6,654 nucleotides of DNA from Victivallales bacterium (GTDB taxonomy: Bacteria; Verrucomicrobiota; Lentisphaeria; Oligosphaerales; Oligosphaeraceae): assembly GCA_017458805.1 (NCBI GenBank), contig JAFTAC010000519.1, positions 1 through 6,654 on the forward strand, read 5' to 3'. Positions 1 to 5,554 of this stretch are shown here, piece by piece. Within the stretch, counting starts at the first letter, position 1. Each line of letters starts with the position of its first letter. The translations under genes and the position numbers were made by a program. Below the pieces are notes generated by a model. That model saw only the letters and a program-made list of their open reading frames with translations, was not told the DNA's origin and ran no database searches.

Positions 1-139
1 AATTCAGGCCGCACTGCATCACCTCCATCATCAGGAACTCGAACTGGCGGCAGTCGTCGTGGAGTGTCACGCCCCACTCCTCGTCATGGTAGCGGATGTT
101 GATTTCCGAGGCTTCGTCCCAGTAGTCGCAATATGTCAT
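1..139 (-). CDS. tag: DNA-3-methyladenine glycosylase I (Tag), N-terminal part only
   Basis: The gene runs off the left edge; only the first 46 codons are present. Tag removes 3-methyladenine from alkylated DNA in the cytoplasm, the first step of base-excision repair. The visible part aligns by eye with the E. coli Tag N-terminus. Cys4 and His18 match the two N-terminal zinc ligands (Cys4 and His17 in E. coli). Tyr17 in the YHDEEWG block matches the base-pocket tyrosine, and Glu39 in the MMEVMQCGLN block matches E. coli Glu38 of the LEGQQAGLSW block. The ATG at 139 is fixed by an excellent Shine-Dalgarno AGGAGG six bases upstream. It is the last visible gene of a minus-strand cluster and starts 15 nt after the PIG-L gene ends. 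The C-terminal zinc ligands lie outside the window, so intactness cannot be judged. Confidence 0.9.
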   Translation of the reverse strand, partial: MTYCDYWDEASEINIRYHDEEWGVTLHDDCRQFEFLMMEVMQCGLN

Positions 140-145
140 TTGCAA

Positions 146-151
146 CCTCCT
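146..151 (-). promoter_or_regulatory. Ribosome binding site of tag (AGGAGG)
   Basis: On the minus strand AGGAGG is followed by a six-base spacer and the tag ATG. It lies just after the stop codon of the PIG-L gene (155-157). It is the strongest Shine-Dalgarno in the window and decides the tag start. Its position between closely spaced genes suggests independent re-initiation on a shared transcript. Confidence 0.85.
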
Positions 152-154
152 AGT

Positions 155-940
155 TCATAACTGGTAATGTTCATCGTAGAAATAGGAGGCCAGCGGGGCG
201 GAGAGGAGGCGGTCGCCCAGTATCTTCTTCATGAGGAAGCCTTCCAAAGGCAGACGTGGACCAAGGAACTTCAGGGCTTCGCAGAGCCTGACCCCGCATG
301 CATGCCCCCAGTAGGCAGCCTTGTCGTGGAAGTTGCGCCGCCAGCTATCGACGATGTCGGGACCGCAGGTCGGCAGAAAGCATTCGATTGCCTTGTCGGC
401 AGTCGCCATAGTCGCCTCATCCGCTTTCACAAACATATCTGGGATAAAGTGATAGGCCTGCGATACACCTGTCTGGAAAGCATAGACCTCCTTGACGGCC
501 TGGTAGTCCTTGTGCCGATTCGGCGAGATGTTTGTGGCGGTGCTGAGGATGTGCCGTGTGACATGCGCCACAAGCCGATGGTCCGCATGGGAATCCAGCG
601 GCCAGTGCATCAAGACGATGTCAGGGCTGGTCTCCAGCAGAAACTCGGCCATACGGTCCATGATTTCCGCTTGGTAGCGGTCCGCCTGCGCAACGGGATA
701 GTCCCAGATAACCTTCTCGCAACCAAGAGTTTTCGCTGTGCGCGTGGCATCGTCGATTGTCCGCTCGCGACCATTGGGGCCCAGGTCGCGAATGAACGTC
801 CAGTTCCATCCTCCAATGGGGTTGAGGATAGTGACCTTGCAACCTGCCGCAGAGAGCGATATTGCGATGTTCGGGCACTCGACCTCGATCTCTTCGTGGT
901 GGGCACCGACTATCAATACTTTGTAAGGGGTTGTGTCCAT
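155..940 (-). CDS. PIG-L/LmbE-family deacetylase-like protein with diverged metal motif
   Basis: A 261-residue cytoplasmic protein without signal peptide. PIG-L proteins are zinc-dependent N-deacetylases, classically acting on GlcNAc-type substrates (for example MshB, BshB). The N-terminal beta-strand KVLIVGAH leads into the family's first metal motif, normally AHPDD followed by E, I or A; here it reads AHHEEIE (residues 13-19), so both aspartates are glutamate and the proline is histidine. The second motif is intact: DSHADHR (116-122) supplies the His-x-x-His pair (118 and 121). The length is normal for the family. The frame stays open to 1024, but the ATG at 940 is preferred: AAGGA lies six bases upstream, the protein then starts just before the first strand, and a longer form would overlap the preceding glycosylase gene. 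It sits 32 nt after the hypoxanthine glycosylase gene and 15 nt before tag. The fold is confident; activity and substrate are unknown. Confidence 0.82.
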   Translation of the reverse strand: MDTTPYKVLIVGAHHEEIEVECPNIAISLSAAGCKVTILNPIGGWNWTFIRDLGPNGRERTIDDATRTAKTLGCEKVIWDYPVAQADRYQAEIMDRMAEFLLETSPDIVLMHWPLDSHADHRLVAHVTRHILSTATNISPNRHKDYQAVKEVYAFQTGVSQAYHFIPDMFVKADEATMATADKAIECFLPTCGPDIVDSWRRNFHDKAAYWGHACGVRLCEALKFLGPRLPLEGFLMKKILGDRLLSAPLASYFYDEHYQL

Positions 941-972
941 GGGTGTTCCTTGCCTGTTCTGTGCGCGTGGCT

Positions 973-1464
973 TTAGCGCTGCGGCTGAAGCAGTTCCCGC
1001 CAGGTTGCCAGCAGCTTCTCCCAAGGGAAGAGCGCCTGATTGGCGGGGCTGGTGGAGGGGAGGTAGATGGCCTCGCGCTTGAGGTGTGGCTCCACCAGTT
1101 TTTGAAAAAGCGTGAACGCAGTCTTCCCAGTGGTGAATATCTGCTTGATAGGGGCGGTCTGGAGAATGGGTGTGAAGTCGTTTGGGATAGGGCTGCGGAT
1201 GGTCGAATCGGCAGCCCCCTTGATTTCGCAGCTGGCCAGCACATCCCAGAGGGCGATGCCATGGCGCAACGCAAAGGCGCGCTTCTCGTCGGGTGATGAT
1301 GGTACTGGCTCCTCATAAAGCGTGGCCATTAGCGGCCAGAAGCGGTTCTGCGGATGCGAGTAGTAGAAGCCGTGCTTGATAGATTGAGGCGACGGCATCG
1401 TGCCGAGAATCAGCACTGTCGAGTGGCTATCATAAACTGGCTCGAATGCGTGGGTTACAAACAT
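973..1464 (-). CDS. Family 6 uracil-DNA glycosylase superfamily protein (hypoxanthine/deoxyinosine-DNA glycosylase)
   Basis: A 163-residue cytoplasmic enzyme predicted to excise hypoxanthine (deaminated adenine), and possibly uracil, from DNA. Three blocks identify the family: ILGTMPS (19-25, motif 1), GFYYSHPQNRFW (32-43) and LPSTSPAN (135-142, the C-terminal DNA-binding motif). ALWDVLASC (71-79) and NDF (95-97) are also typical. Asn40 in the HPQNRFW block probably corresponds to the catalytically important asparagine described for archaeal HDG; this comes from memory and was not aligned. The frame is open to 1680, but the upstream part looks unlike any domain and overlaps the preceding gene. 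The ATG at 1464 gives the family-like start MFVTHAFEP and has a purine-rich GGGAAGAAG run in front. It lies between the unknown 267-residue gene (46 nt) and the PIG-L gene (32 nt). Substrate preference (hypoxanthine versus uracil) cannot be read from sequence alone. Confidence 0.87.
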   Translation of the reverse strand: MFVTHAFEPVYDSHSTVLILGTMPSPQSIKHGFYYSHPQNRFWPLMATLYEEPVPSSPDEKRAFALRHGIALWDVLASCEIKGAADSTIRSPIPNDFTPILQTAPIKQIFTTGKTAFTLFQKLVEPHLKREAIYLPSTSPANQALFPWEKLLATWRELLQPQR

Positions 1465-1487
1465 GGTGCTTCTTCTTCCCGCATTAA

Positions 1488-1527
1488 GATGTGTCAGCCG
1501 TGGAGATGTGTCAGCTCTGTCTGACAC
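1488..1527 (-). promoter_or_regulatory. Intercistronic direct repeat with alternative hairpins
   Basis: The 11-base GATGTGTCAGC occurs twice on the plus strand (1488-1498 and 1505-1515), 17 bases apart. A single complementary CTGACAC lies at 1521-1527. In the minus-strand transcript this gives GTGTCAG, a six-base loop, CTGACAC, then a second CTGACAC that could pair instead. The nearer hairpin (1508-1527) overlaps the stop codon of the 267-residue gene (1511-1513) and precedes the glycosylase start by about 45 bases. There is no T-tract, so it is not a classical terminator. A role in coupling or tuning glycosylase translation is inference. Confidence 0.35.
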
Positions 1528-2314
1528 TGCAGAGTGTAGCCAGGTGCGCCTCCAGCTCTGCAAAAGTGCAGTGGCTTCTACGGGTCTGGTAGCGGAACTT
1601 GCCTGTTGCACGCAGTTCCTGCTCGCGTTCAGGGACGACACAGCCTCTGGAGTCGATGATTTGCCCCCATGATGCGACACTCCAGACAGGAATGAAAGGC
1701 TCCACCTTCGGCGACATGTTCTCCATCCAGCTCTTCGGGAAGAGGGCCTGCCAGCGGGGGCGGTCGTTGAGCCAGGTACTGGTGGTTAACGTGTCTGCTC
1801 CAAAGCGTACACGGCACTCTGCCATAAGCAGTTCCAGGCACTTGGGGAGGTAGTCTGGGCTCTCGAAGATGGAGTGGGGGCCCACGCCGTTGGCGATGTG
1901 AAACGCAACCCATGTCGGGGGACGGCTGGGGCTGGGCGGGTCGTACGTCAGGCTGCCGCAGTGCCAGCTGGCAGGGGCCGCCACGCCGACGCCGCAGGGG
2001 TAGTTCTGCTCGGCGCGCTCATGCGAGTAGTCCTCTATGTAGCTCCACATCTCCTCCTCAAACTCTTCTGGCGGAAGGGCTACAAGCTCTTCTGCCTTGT
2101 TGAGGATGCGCACGGATTCAGGGTCGTCCCACTTGTCTCTAGCTTCAGAGTGGAAAAGGGCATGATAAAGCAGTGGCGTGTGGTTCTTGATGCACTCGCT
2201 GATGCTCGCGCCTGGAAGCAGCGGCATGAGATACTTCCGTGCATAAAAGAATGAAATGCGCGCCAGGCGCTCTGTATAAACCTTATGTTCTTCCAGTGAT
2301 TTGACTTCCAACAT
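1511..2314 (-). CDS. Uncharacterised 267-residue soluble protein
   Basis: I do not recognise a named family. The protein has no signal peptide and no membrane segment. The N-terminal half (about 1-105) looks helical and acidic, including EEFEEEMWSYIEDY (83-96). The C-terminal half is rich in conserved-looking aromatic blocks: WVAFHIANGVGPHSIF (135-150), STWLNDRPRWQALFPKSW (179-196), SWGQIIDSRG (215-224) and RATGKFRYQ (235-243), ending near SHCTF. From memory, a WLN...FP..W...WGQ...G...TG-type pattern recurs in uncharacterised bacterial proteins; I could not search to confirm this. Histidines 139 and 147 and cysteines 107, 119, 159, 167, 225, 249 and 262 are available for ligands, but no metal motif is obvious. 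The ATG at 2314 has a weak GGAA eight bases upstream; the extension to 2410 would overlap the small membrane gene. It lies second in the five-gene cluster. Existence of the gene is confident, function is unknown. Confidence 0.75.
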   Translation of the reverse strand: MLEVKSLEEHKVYTERLARISFFYARKYLMPLLPGASISECIKNHTPLLYHALFHSEARDKWDDPESVRILNKAEELVALPPEEFEEEMWSYIEDYSHERAEQNYPCGVGVAAPASWHCGSLTYDPPSPSRPPTWVAFHIANGVGPHSIFESPDYLPKCLELLMAECRVRFGADTLTTSTWLNDRPRWQALFPKSWMENMSPKVEPFIPVWSVASWGQIIDSRGCVVPEREQELRATGKFRYQTRRSHCTFAELEAHLATLCSVRQS

Positions 2315-2346
2315 GGTTCTGTTTCCAGTTTTATGCTTTCTGACCA

Positions 2347-2577
2347 CTATGCCCCAAGACTTCCGCCGATGATGGCCAGCAGGATGCCCAGCAGCATGAG
2401 CCACAGCCATCTCTTGCAGGTCTTAAAGTACAGGATGGCGAAAATCAGATTTGCAATCTGTCTGAATACCCCCAAAAGTCCCCAGATGATGCTTACCTTG
2501 AACTCTTCGATGAGCACGCCTATCGCACCTATAAAATAAAGAACACCACCCACAAATAATAAGACAGAACCAATCAT
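2347..2577 (-). CDS. Small three-helix membrane protein, function unknown
   Basis: A 76-residue, almost wholly hydrophobic protein. Likely membrane segments are residues 3-23, 28-50 and 57-75, separated by short charged turns (EEFK at 24-27, KTCKR at 52-56). The pattern of a glycine-rich first helix, then FKxSxxWGLLG, then a positively charged turn before the last helix resembles widespread unnamed small integral membrane proteins; I know no function for them. The start at 2577 is supported by AAGAGGA about nine bases upstream. It is the first gene of the minus-strand cluster, 32 nt before the 267-residue gene. No strong promoter is evident in the 79-nt gap upstream, so it may be read through from the pseudopilin gene or use a weak AT-rich promoter there. 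Confidence 0.72.
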   Translation of the reverse strand: MIGSVLLFVGGVLYFIGAIGVLIEEFKVSIIWGLLGVFRQIANLIFAILYFKTCKRWLWLMLLGILLAIIGGSLGA

Positions 2578-2631
2578 TGTTAACTTTCCTCTTAATTTTT
2601 GCGTGATAACTTGTTACAATTATTTAGAACT

Positions 2632-2657
2632 GAGAGAAAACATAGTCACTTCCTCTC
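2632..2657 (-). terminator. Weak hairpin at the end of the pseudopilin gene
   Basis: In the minus-strand transcript GAGAGGAA and TTTCTCTC can form an eight-pair stem with one G-U wobble around a ten-base loop. The stem's first base overlaps the pseudopilin stop codon (2657-2659). No run of T follows, so termination would be inefficient, or the hairpin may only protect the 3' end. The rest of the gap (2578-2631) is AT-rich and holds the next gene's ribosome binding site; no convincing promoter is seen. Confidence 0.25.
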
Positions 2658-3448
2658 TACTCGTAGGACAGACCGTAGTTGTCCTCGAAGGGCGGGGTGC
2701 CTTGGCGGGGGCCGAAGGGATATTTGGTGTTTCCAGGGAAATACCATTGCTCTCCGCTGGCGAGGTCGTGGCCGTTGTTCGTGGTCTTGTAGGCGATTTT
2801 TACCCAGCCAACATGGCCGTCCGCGTATGCGGCATTGCAACGCCCTTCATGGCGGAAGACGAACTCCCGCAGAGAATCGGTCTTGTTGGTGTCCATATTG
2901 CCCTTCTTGGCGGTGCTCATGATGGGGCCGTTGATGGTGTTGCCGCTCTGGTTCTGGTAATCAGTCCACTGGACACGTCTGCTTGGCTCCTGGTTGACCT
3001 GGGCGTTGCGCGACTGCCAGATGGCGGAGGTGCCCCCCGTGATGGGGCTGGCGGAGTCGCTCAGGTTCACCGTGCCGCCGATGGAGACTTGCACGGTCTT
3101 GCCGCCATATTCGAACTTGCCGAGGCGGTTCAACCCAGCGGTGGCGCCGTCTCCTGGGCAACGGGTCAGCTTCGCGTCAAGTCCTGCATTCGAGCCGCCG
3201 ATGTACATGATGAACCCACGATCGGGTATCAGGCAGGTGCGGACATCGGGATACCAGTCGTCCGACTCGTCTGCGTAGAGGCAGGAGGCCATGCCATACT
3301 GCTTCATCAGCGACTTGCAGCTGACCTCGCGCGCCTTCGCCCGCGCCTTCGACAGGGCAGGCAGCAGCATCGCCGCCAAGATGGCGATGATGGCGATGAC
3401 CACTAGAAGCTCTATTAGGGTAAATTGCTTGTTTTTCATAAGTTGCAT
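2657..3448 (-). CDS. Prepilin-type (type II secretion-like) protein with H-x9-DG domain
   Basis: A 263-residue envelope protein of the abundant pseudopilin-like class found in Lentisphaerota, Planctomycetota and Verrucomicrobiota. The N-terminus has a short basic leader, then FTLIELLVVIAIIAIL (9-24), with Glu13 at position +5 of the predicted mature protein and a long hydrophobic helix to about residue 32. The helix continues as a basic amphipathic stretch, followed by the LYADESDDWYP block (57-67). Near the C-terminus, His200 followed by nine residues and Asp210-Gly211 forms an exact H-x9-DG signature, within AYADGHVGWV. The residue before Phe9 is Gln, not the usual Gly. The 5'-most ATG is used; the ATG at 3439, giving the leader MKNKQ, is equally plausible since neither has a good Shine-Dalgarno. 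It has its own promoter and no assembly genes nearby, so it is probably one of many dispersed paralogues. Its role (surface structure, secretion or other) is unknown. Confidence 0.88.
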   Translation of the reverse strand: MQLMKNKQFTLIELLVVIAIIAILAAMLLPALSKARAKAREVSCKSLMKQYGMASCLYADESDDWYPDVRTCLIPDRGFIMYIGGSNAGLDAKLTRCPGDGATAGLNRLGKFEYGGKTVQVSIGGTVNLSDSASPITGGTSAIWQSRNAQVNQEPSRRVQWTDYQNQSGNTINGPIMSTAKKGNMDTNKTDSLREFVFRHEGRCNAAYADGHVGWVKIAYKTTNNGHDLASGEQWYFPGNTKYPFGPRQGTPPFEDNYGLSYE

Positions 3449-3490
3449 TTTTCTTTAATAATTTGGGGCAGAGTAAATTAGTTTTCTCTA

Positions 3491-3518
3491 ATTATACTCC
3501 AAAAGCTGAAAAAAGCAA
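3491..3518 (-). promoter_or_regulatory. Sigma70-type promoter of the pseudopilin gene
   Basis: On the minus strand a perfect TATAAT (-10, 3491-3496) is preceded after 16 bases by TTGCTT (-35, 3513-3518; three of six consensus positions). The spacer is AT-rich. Transcription would start near 3484, giving a leader of roughly 36-45 bases before the pseudopilin ATG. The position, directly upstream of an otherwise unserved gene, supports the call. Confidence 0.65.
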
Positions 3519-3601
3519 GCGAGTTAAGAGGTTTTTCAATGGATTTGTGGGATAGGTTCGTTCTCTATCAGGTGGGGCGAGGCAGTTTCCCTGAGGTAAA
3601 C

Positions 3602-3620
3602 GTGCGCGCGTTGCGCGCAC
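3602..3620 (-). terminator. GC-rich perfect hairpin downstream of the EamA gene
   Basis: GTGCGCGC and GCGCGCAC form a perfect eight-pair stem around a three-base loop. It lies 64 bases past the EamA stop codon, at the far end of the 15-bp repeat array; one arm is made by the last degenerate repeat unit. On the minus strand it is followed by GTTTACC rather than a T-run, so it is a weak intrinsic terminator at best, or a 3'-end stabiliser. A second imperfect hairpin (GTTT...AAAC, 3585-3601) follows directly. Confidence 0.35.
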
Positions 3621-3687
3621 CAGAGCAGCGTGCCCCAGAACTGCGTGCCCCAGAACTGCGTGCCCCAGAACTGCATGCCTCAGGTCA
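3613..3687. repeat. 15-bp minisatellite, about five copies
   Basis: Three identical copies of GCGTGCCCCAGAACT occupy 3628-3642, 3643-3657 and 3658-3672. A degenerate copy lies on each side (3613-3627, about 11 of 15 matching; 3673-3687, about 10 of 15). The last copy covers the EamA stop codon (3685-3687), so the array begins exactly where the gene ends. Because 15 is a multiple of three, each open frame through it encodes a pentapeptide repeat (for example HAVLG on the minus strand), but no frame looks like a real gene. The rest of the 236-nt gap (3449-3684) holds the pseudopilin promoter and the GC hairpin. Confidence 0.85.
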
Positions 3688-4548
3688 CCCCACGAACATT
3701 GCTCCAATGATGAGGACCATGCCTACCAAGGCACTGGCGGAGACGGGCTCATGGAAGATCAGGATGCCCACCAGTGAACCAACGACGGGTTCGATGGCGA
3801 CGACGATGGCGGCGGTGGATGGCTGCAGTAGCTTCAAGGCCGCTGTATAGGTGTAGTAGGGCAGAATGGTCGAAATCAGTACGAGACCAGCCAGGCAGAG
3901 CCAGCTGAGTGGGGTGCACAGCAGGGGAAGGCTGTTGCCCCAGTTCAGGTAGAACAGCGCGGCGAAGCCTGCGAAGATGAAGGTCCAGAGGGTGATTTTG
4001 AAGGAGTCGAGGCCGTGTTGCTGCGCGAAGCGTCCGAAGATGGAGTACAATGCATAGAAGAGTCCAGAACACAGCCCCAGACAGAGGACGGTCGGAGTCA
4101 GCCTGCCCCCAGAACCGATCACACCCGACACGAAGACGCATCCAAGCACGACCATTGCCAATGCCAGCAGTTTTCGGTGCGTGAAGCGTTCGCCGAAGAA
4201 GGCACAGGACAGCAGCGTGACGAAGACAGGAGAGGTGTAAAGCAGTACCACGGCGACATTTACCGTTGAACGCTGCATTGTCGCAAAGTAGCAGCAGTTG
4301 AAGAGCGTGATGCTCAGGATGCCGCAGCCTGCGACGCACCAGATATCACGCAGTTTGAGGCGTAGAGGCTTGCCCTTTGTGCAGGGAATGGCTGCCAGCA
4401 GTGCCAACGCAGTCAGGATAGAGCGCAGGGCCGCAATATCCAGTGCGCTGAAGCCAATGGCGTTAAGCCGTCTGATGAAGAGGCTGATGATGCCCCAGCA
4501 GCTGCCTGCCAGGAGGGCAAGGAGCATTCCCTTGTGTCGTGAGGTCAT
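3685..4548 (-). CDS. EamA/DMT-superfamily transporter
   Basis: A 287-residue inner-membrane protein with ten predicted helices in two homologous five-helix halves, the usual size and design of EamA (drug/metabolite transporter) permeases, which commonly export amino acids or other small metabolites. Typical features are the N-terminal GSCWGIISLFIRR and LRSILTALALL blocks, the Y-x-SPVFVTLLS region with FGERFT closing the first half, and in the second half a TAAIVVAIEPVVGSLVG block followed by a FHEPVS turn and a final helix. The frame also allows a GTG start at 4554, but the ATG at 4548 is preferred; neither has a Shine-Dalgarno. The gene follows the amidohydrolase by 60 nt, across a perfect hairpin. 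It could be co-transcribed by read-through or be served by an unseen promoter inside the upstream gene. Substrate unknown. Confidence 0.87.
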   Translation of the reverse strand: MTSRHKGMLLALLAGSCWGIISLFIRRLNAIGFSALDIAALRSILTALALLAAIPCTKGKPLRLKLRDIWCVAGCGILSITLFNCCYFATMQRSTVNVAVVLLYTSPVFVTLLSCAFFGERFTHRKLLALAMVVLGCVFVSGVIGSGGRLTPTVLCLGLCSGLFYALYSIFGRFAQQHGLDSFKITLWTFIFAGFAALFYLNWGNSLPLLCTPLSWLCLAGLVLISTILPYYTYTAALKLLQPSTAAIVVAIEPVVGSLVGILIFHEPVSASALVGMVLIIGAMFVG

Positions 4549-4563
4549 AAACACAGAAAGGCG

Positions 4564-4597
4564 GCAGCCCCTTCGACTGTTTAGCGGAAGGGGCTGC
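4564..4597 (-). terminator. Perfect 11-bp hairpin between amidohydrolase and EamA genes
   Basis: GCAGCCCCTTC (4564-4574) and GAAGGGGCTGC (4587-4597) form an uninterrupted 11-pair, GC-rich stem with a 12-base loop. On the minus strand it lies 11 bases after the amidohydrolase stop codon (4609-4611) and is followed by the T-rich tail CGCCTTTCTGTGTTT, which runs into the EamA ATG. This is consistent with a partial intrinsic terminator or attenuator that lowers EamA expression relative to the amidohydrolase. The tail is interrupted, so full termination is uncertain. Confidence 0.6.
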
Positions 4598-4608
4598 GTT
4601 GCAGATAA

Positions 4609-5490
4609 TTACAGACCGAGAATCTGTACAGCGTTCTTGTACATGATCTTGTCGTAGATTTCCTGCGAGATGCGCTTCTCTGCGAGCATCTTGTGCATGA
4701 AATCCAGCAGCCAGGTATCGGCGGGATGGACGTAGGCCGAGCAGATGTCAATGCCGAAGCAGAGGCGGTCCTGGAACTCGTCCATGAACTTCGCGGCGAA
4801 ATCGGGGTCTCTCATCAGGGAGTTGGCGCCCGACCCTGCGGAAAGGTCGCCGTAGAGGTTGGGATGGCGGCGCATGATTTTCGGCAGCGCACCCTCCTCG
4901 GTGATCTTGCCCTTCGGGTAGCCAGAACGCGCATAGACGGTTTCCAGCGGGCCGATTTCCGCCCAGAAGGCCATTGCATGGCCGAGGATGCGCAGTTTCG
5001 GGTAGCGCGCCAGCGTCTCCTCCAGCTCTGGTAGGCCAGGTTCATCGACGATGCCGTAGATGTCGCCGACGCGGTGGCCGACGTGGATGGTCATGGGCAT
5101 GCCCGTGCTCTCTACGGCGCGGAAGAAGTTCTGCATCAGGGGATCAAGGAAGTGCTTGTTGCAGATGACCTCGCCGACGCCCTTGCAGCCGGCGGCCTTG
5201 TACTGCTCCAGCACCAGCTCCAGCTTGGTGAAGGGGCTGTTGGAGATTGCCTGTGGATGGATGTTGCAGAAGGGGATGAAGCGGTCGGGATACTTCTCGG
5301 CTATCTCCAGCGCGTCTTCGTTGGTGGTGGGAAGGTAGAACTCGGGGCCGATGAGCAGCTGGATGACCGCCTTGTCAACGCCCATCTTGTCATAGCGGGG
5401 CAGCAGGGTCTCGGGGGTGGGCCAGGGCTCGCGGCCAGGCATCTGGAAGAAAGTCTTGCGGTAGCAGTGCGCGTGAATGTCGATGATCAT
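4609..5490 (-). CDS. Amidohydrolase family 2 (TIM-barrel metal-dependent hydrolase/decarboxylase)
   Basis: A 293-residue cytoplasmic enzyme of the Amidohydro_2 family, whose members hydrolyse, hydrate or decarboxylate small carboxylic acids (ACMSD-type decarboxylases, lactonases). The metal-site ladder is visible in order: H-x-H at His6/His8 in DIHAH, His136 (with His139) in TIHVGH, His171 in ILGHAMAFW, and Asp248 in FGID, the usual last acidic residue. The FGID block is followed by the family's C-terminal helix with YKNAVQILGL, normal for Amidohydro_2 (usually NA...L). The ATG at 5490 is chosen because AGGAG lies nine bases upstream and the protein then starts at the first barrel strand; the open frame to 5547 adds only a non-family stretch. 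Its promoter is at 5555-5582. It is divergent from an SLC13-type permease and followed by an EamA transporter, suggesting a substrate that is transported. The exact reaction is unknown. Confidence 0.87.
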   Translation of the reverse strand: MIIDIHAHCYRKTFFQMPGREPWPTPETLLPRYDKMGVDKAVIQLLIGPEFYLPTTNEDALEIAEKYPDRFIPFCNIHPQAISNSPFTKLELVLEQYKAAGCKGVGEVICNKHFLDPLMQNFFRAVESTGMPMTIHVGHRVGDIYGIVDEPGLPELEETLARYPKLRILGHAMAFWAEIGPLETVYARSGYPKGKITEEGALPKIMRRHPNLYGDLSAGSGANSLMRDPDFAAKFMDEFQDRLCFGIDICSAYVHPADTWLLDFMHKMLAEKRISQEIYDKIMYKNAVQILGL

Positions 5491-5499
5491 TGCAAAAAA

Positions 5500-5504
5500 C
5501 TCCT
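5500..5504 (-). promoter_or_regulatory. Ribosome binding site of the amidohydrolase gene (AGGAG)
   Basis: AGGAG on the minus strand, nine bases before the ATG at 5490, decides the start against the longer open frame beginning at 5547. Just upstream in the leader, GAGGC and GCCTC (5515-5530) can form a five-pair hairpin with a six-base loop. Confidence 0.7.
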
Positions 5505-5554
5505 GTTGGTTGACGAGGCGACTTTGCCTCAATGTTTGAAAAAGCACACGATTT

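Noticed and set aside
167..976. Long plus-strand open frame (269 codons) antisense to the PIG-L gene
   Set aside because: It is the reverse-strand shadow of a clear family protein; its translation has no recognisable domain and no ribosome binding site.
941..1024. N-terminal extension of the PIG-L protein to an ATG at 1024
   Set aside because: It would overlap the 3' end of the glycosylase gene and the added sequence is unlike the family; the ATG at 940 has a proper ribosome binding site.
621..1316. Minus-strand open frame of 231 codons in another frame
   Set aside because: It overlaps both the glycosylase and PIG-L genes out of frame and its translation is low-complexity, rich in Ser, Pro and Arg, as expected from GC-rich shadow frames.
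3492..3707. Minus-strand frame with three HAVLG pentapeptides
   Set aside because: It arises from the 15-bp repeat, starts inside the EamA gene, covers the pseudopilin promoter and has no start signal; treated as a repeat, not a gene.
5491..5547. N-terminal extension of the amidohydrolase to an ATG at 5547
   Set aside because: The added residues precede the first barrel strand, cross the real Shine-Dalgarno, and the predicted transcription start lies close to 5547.
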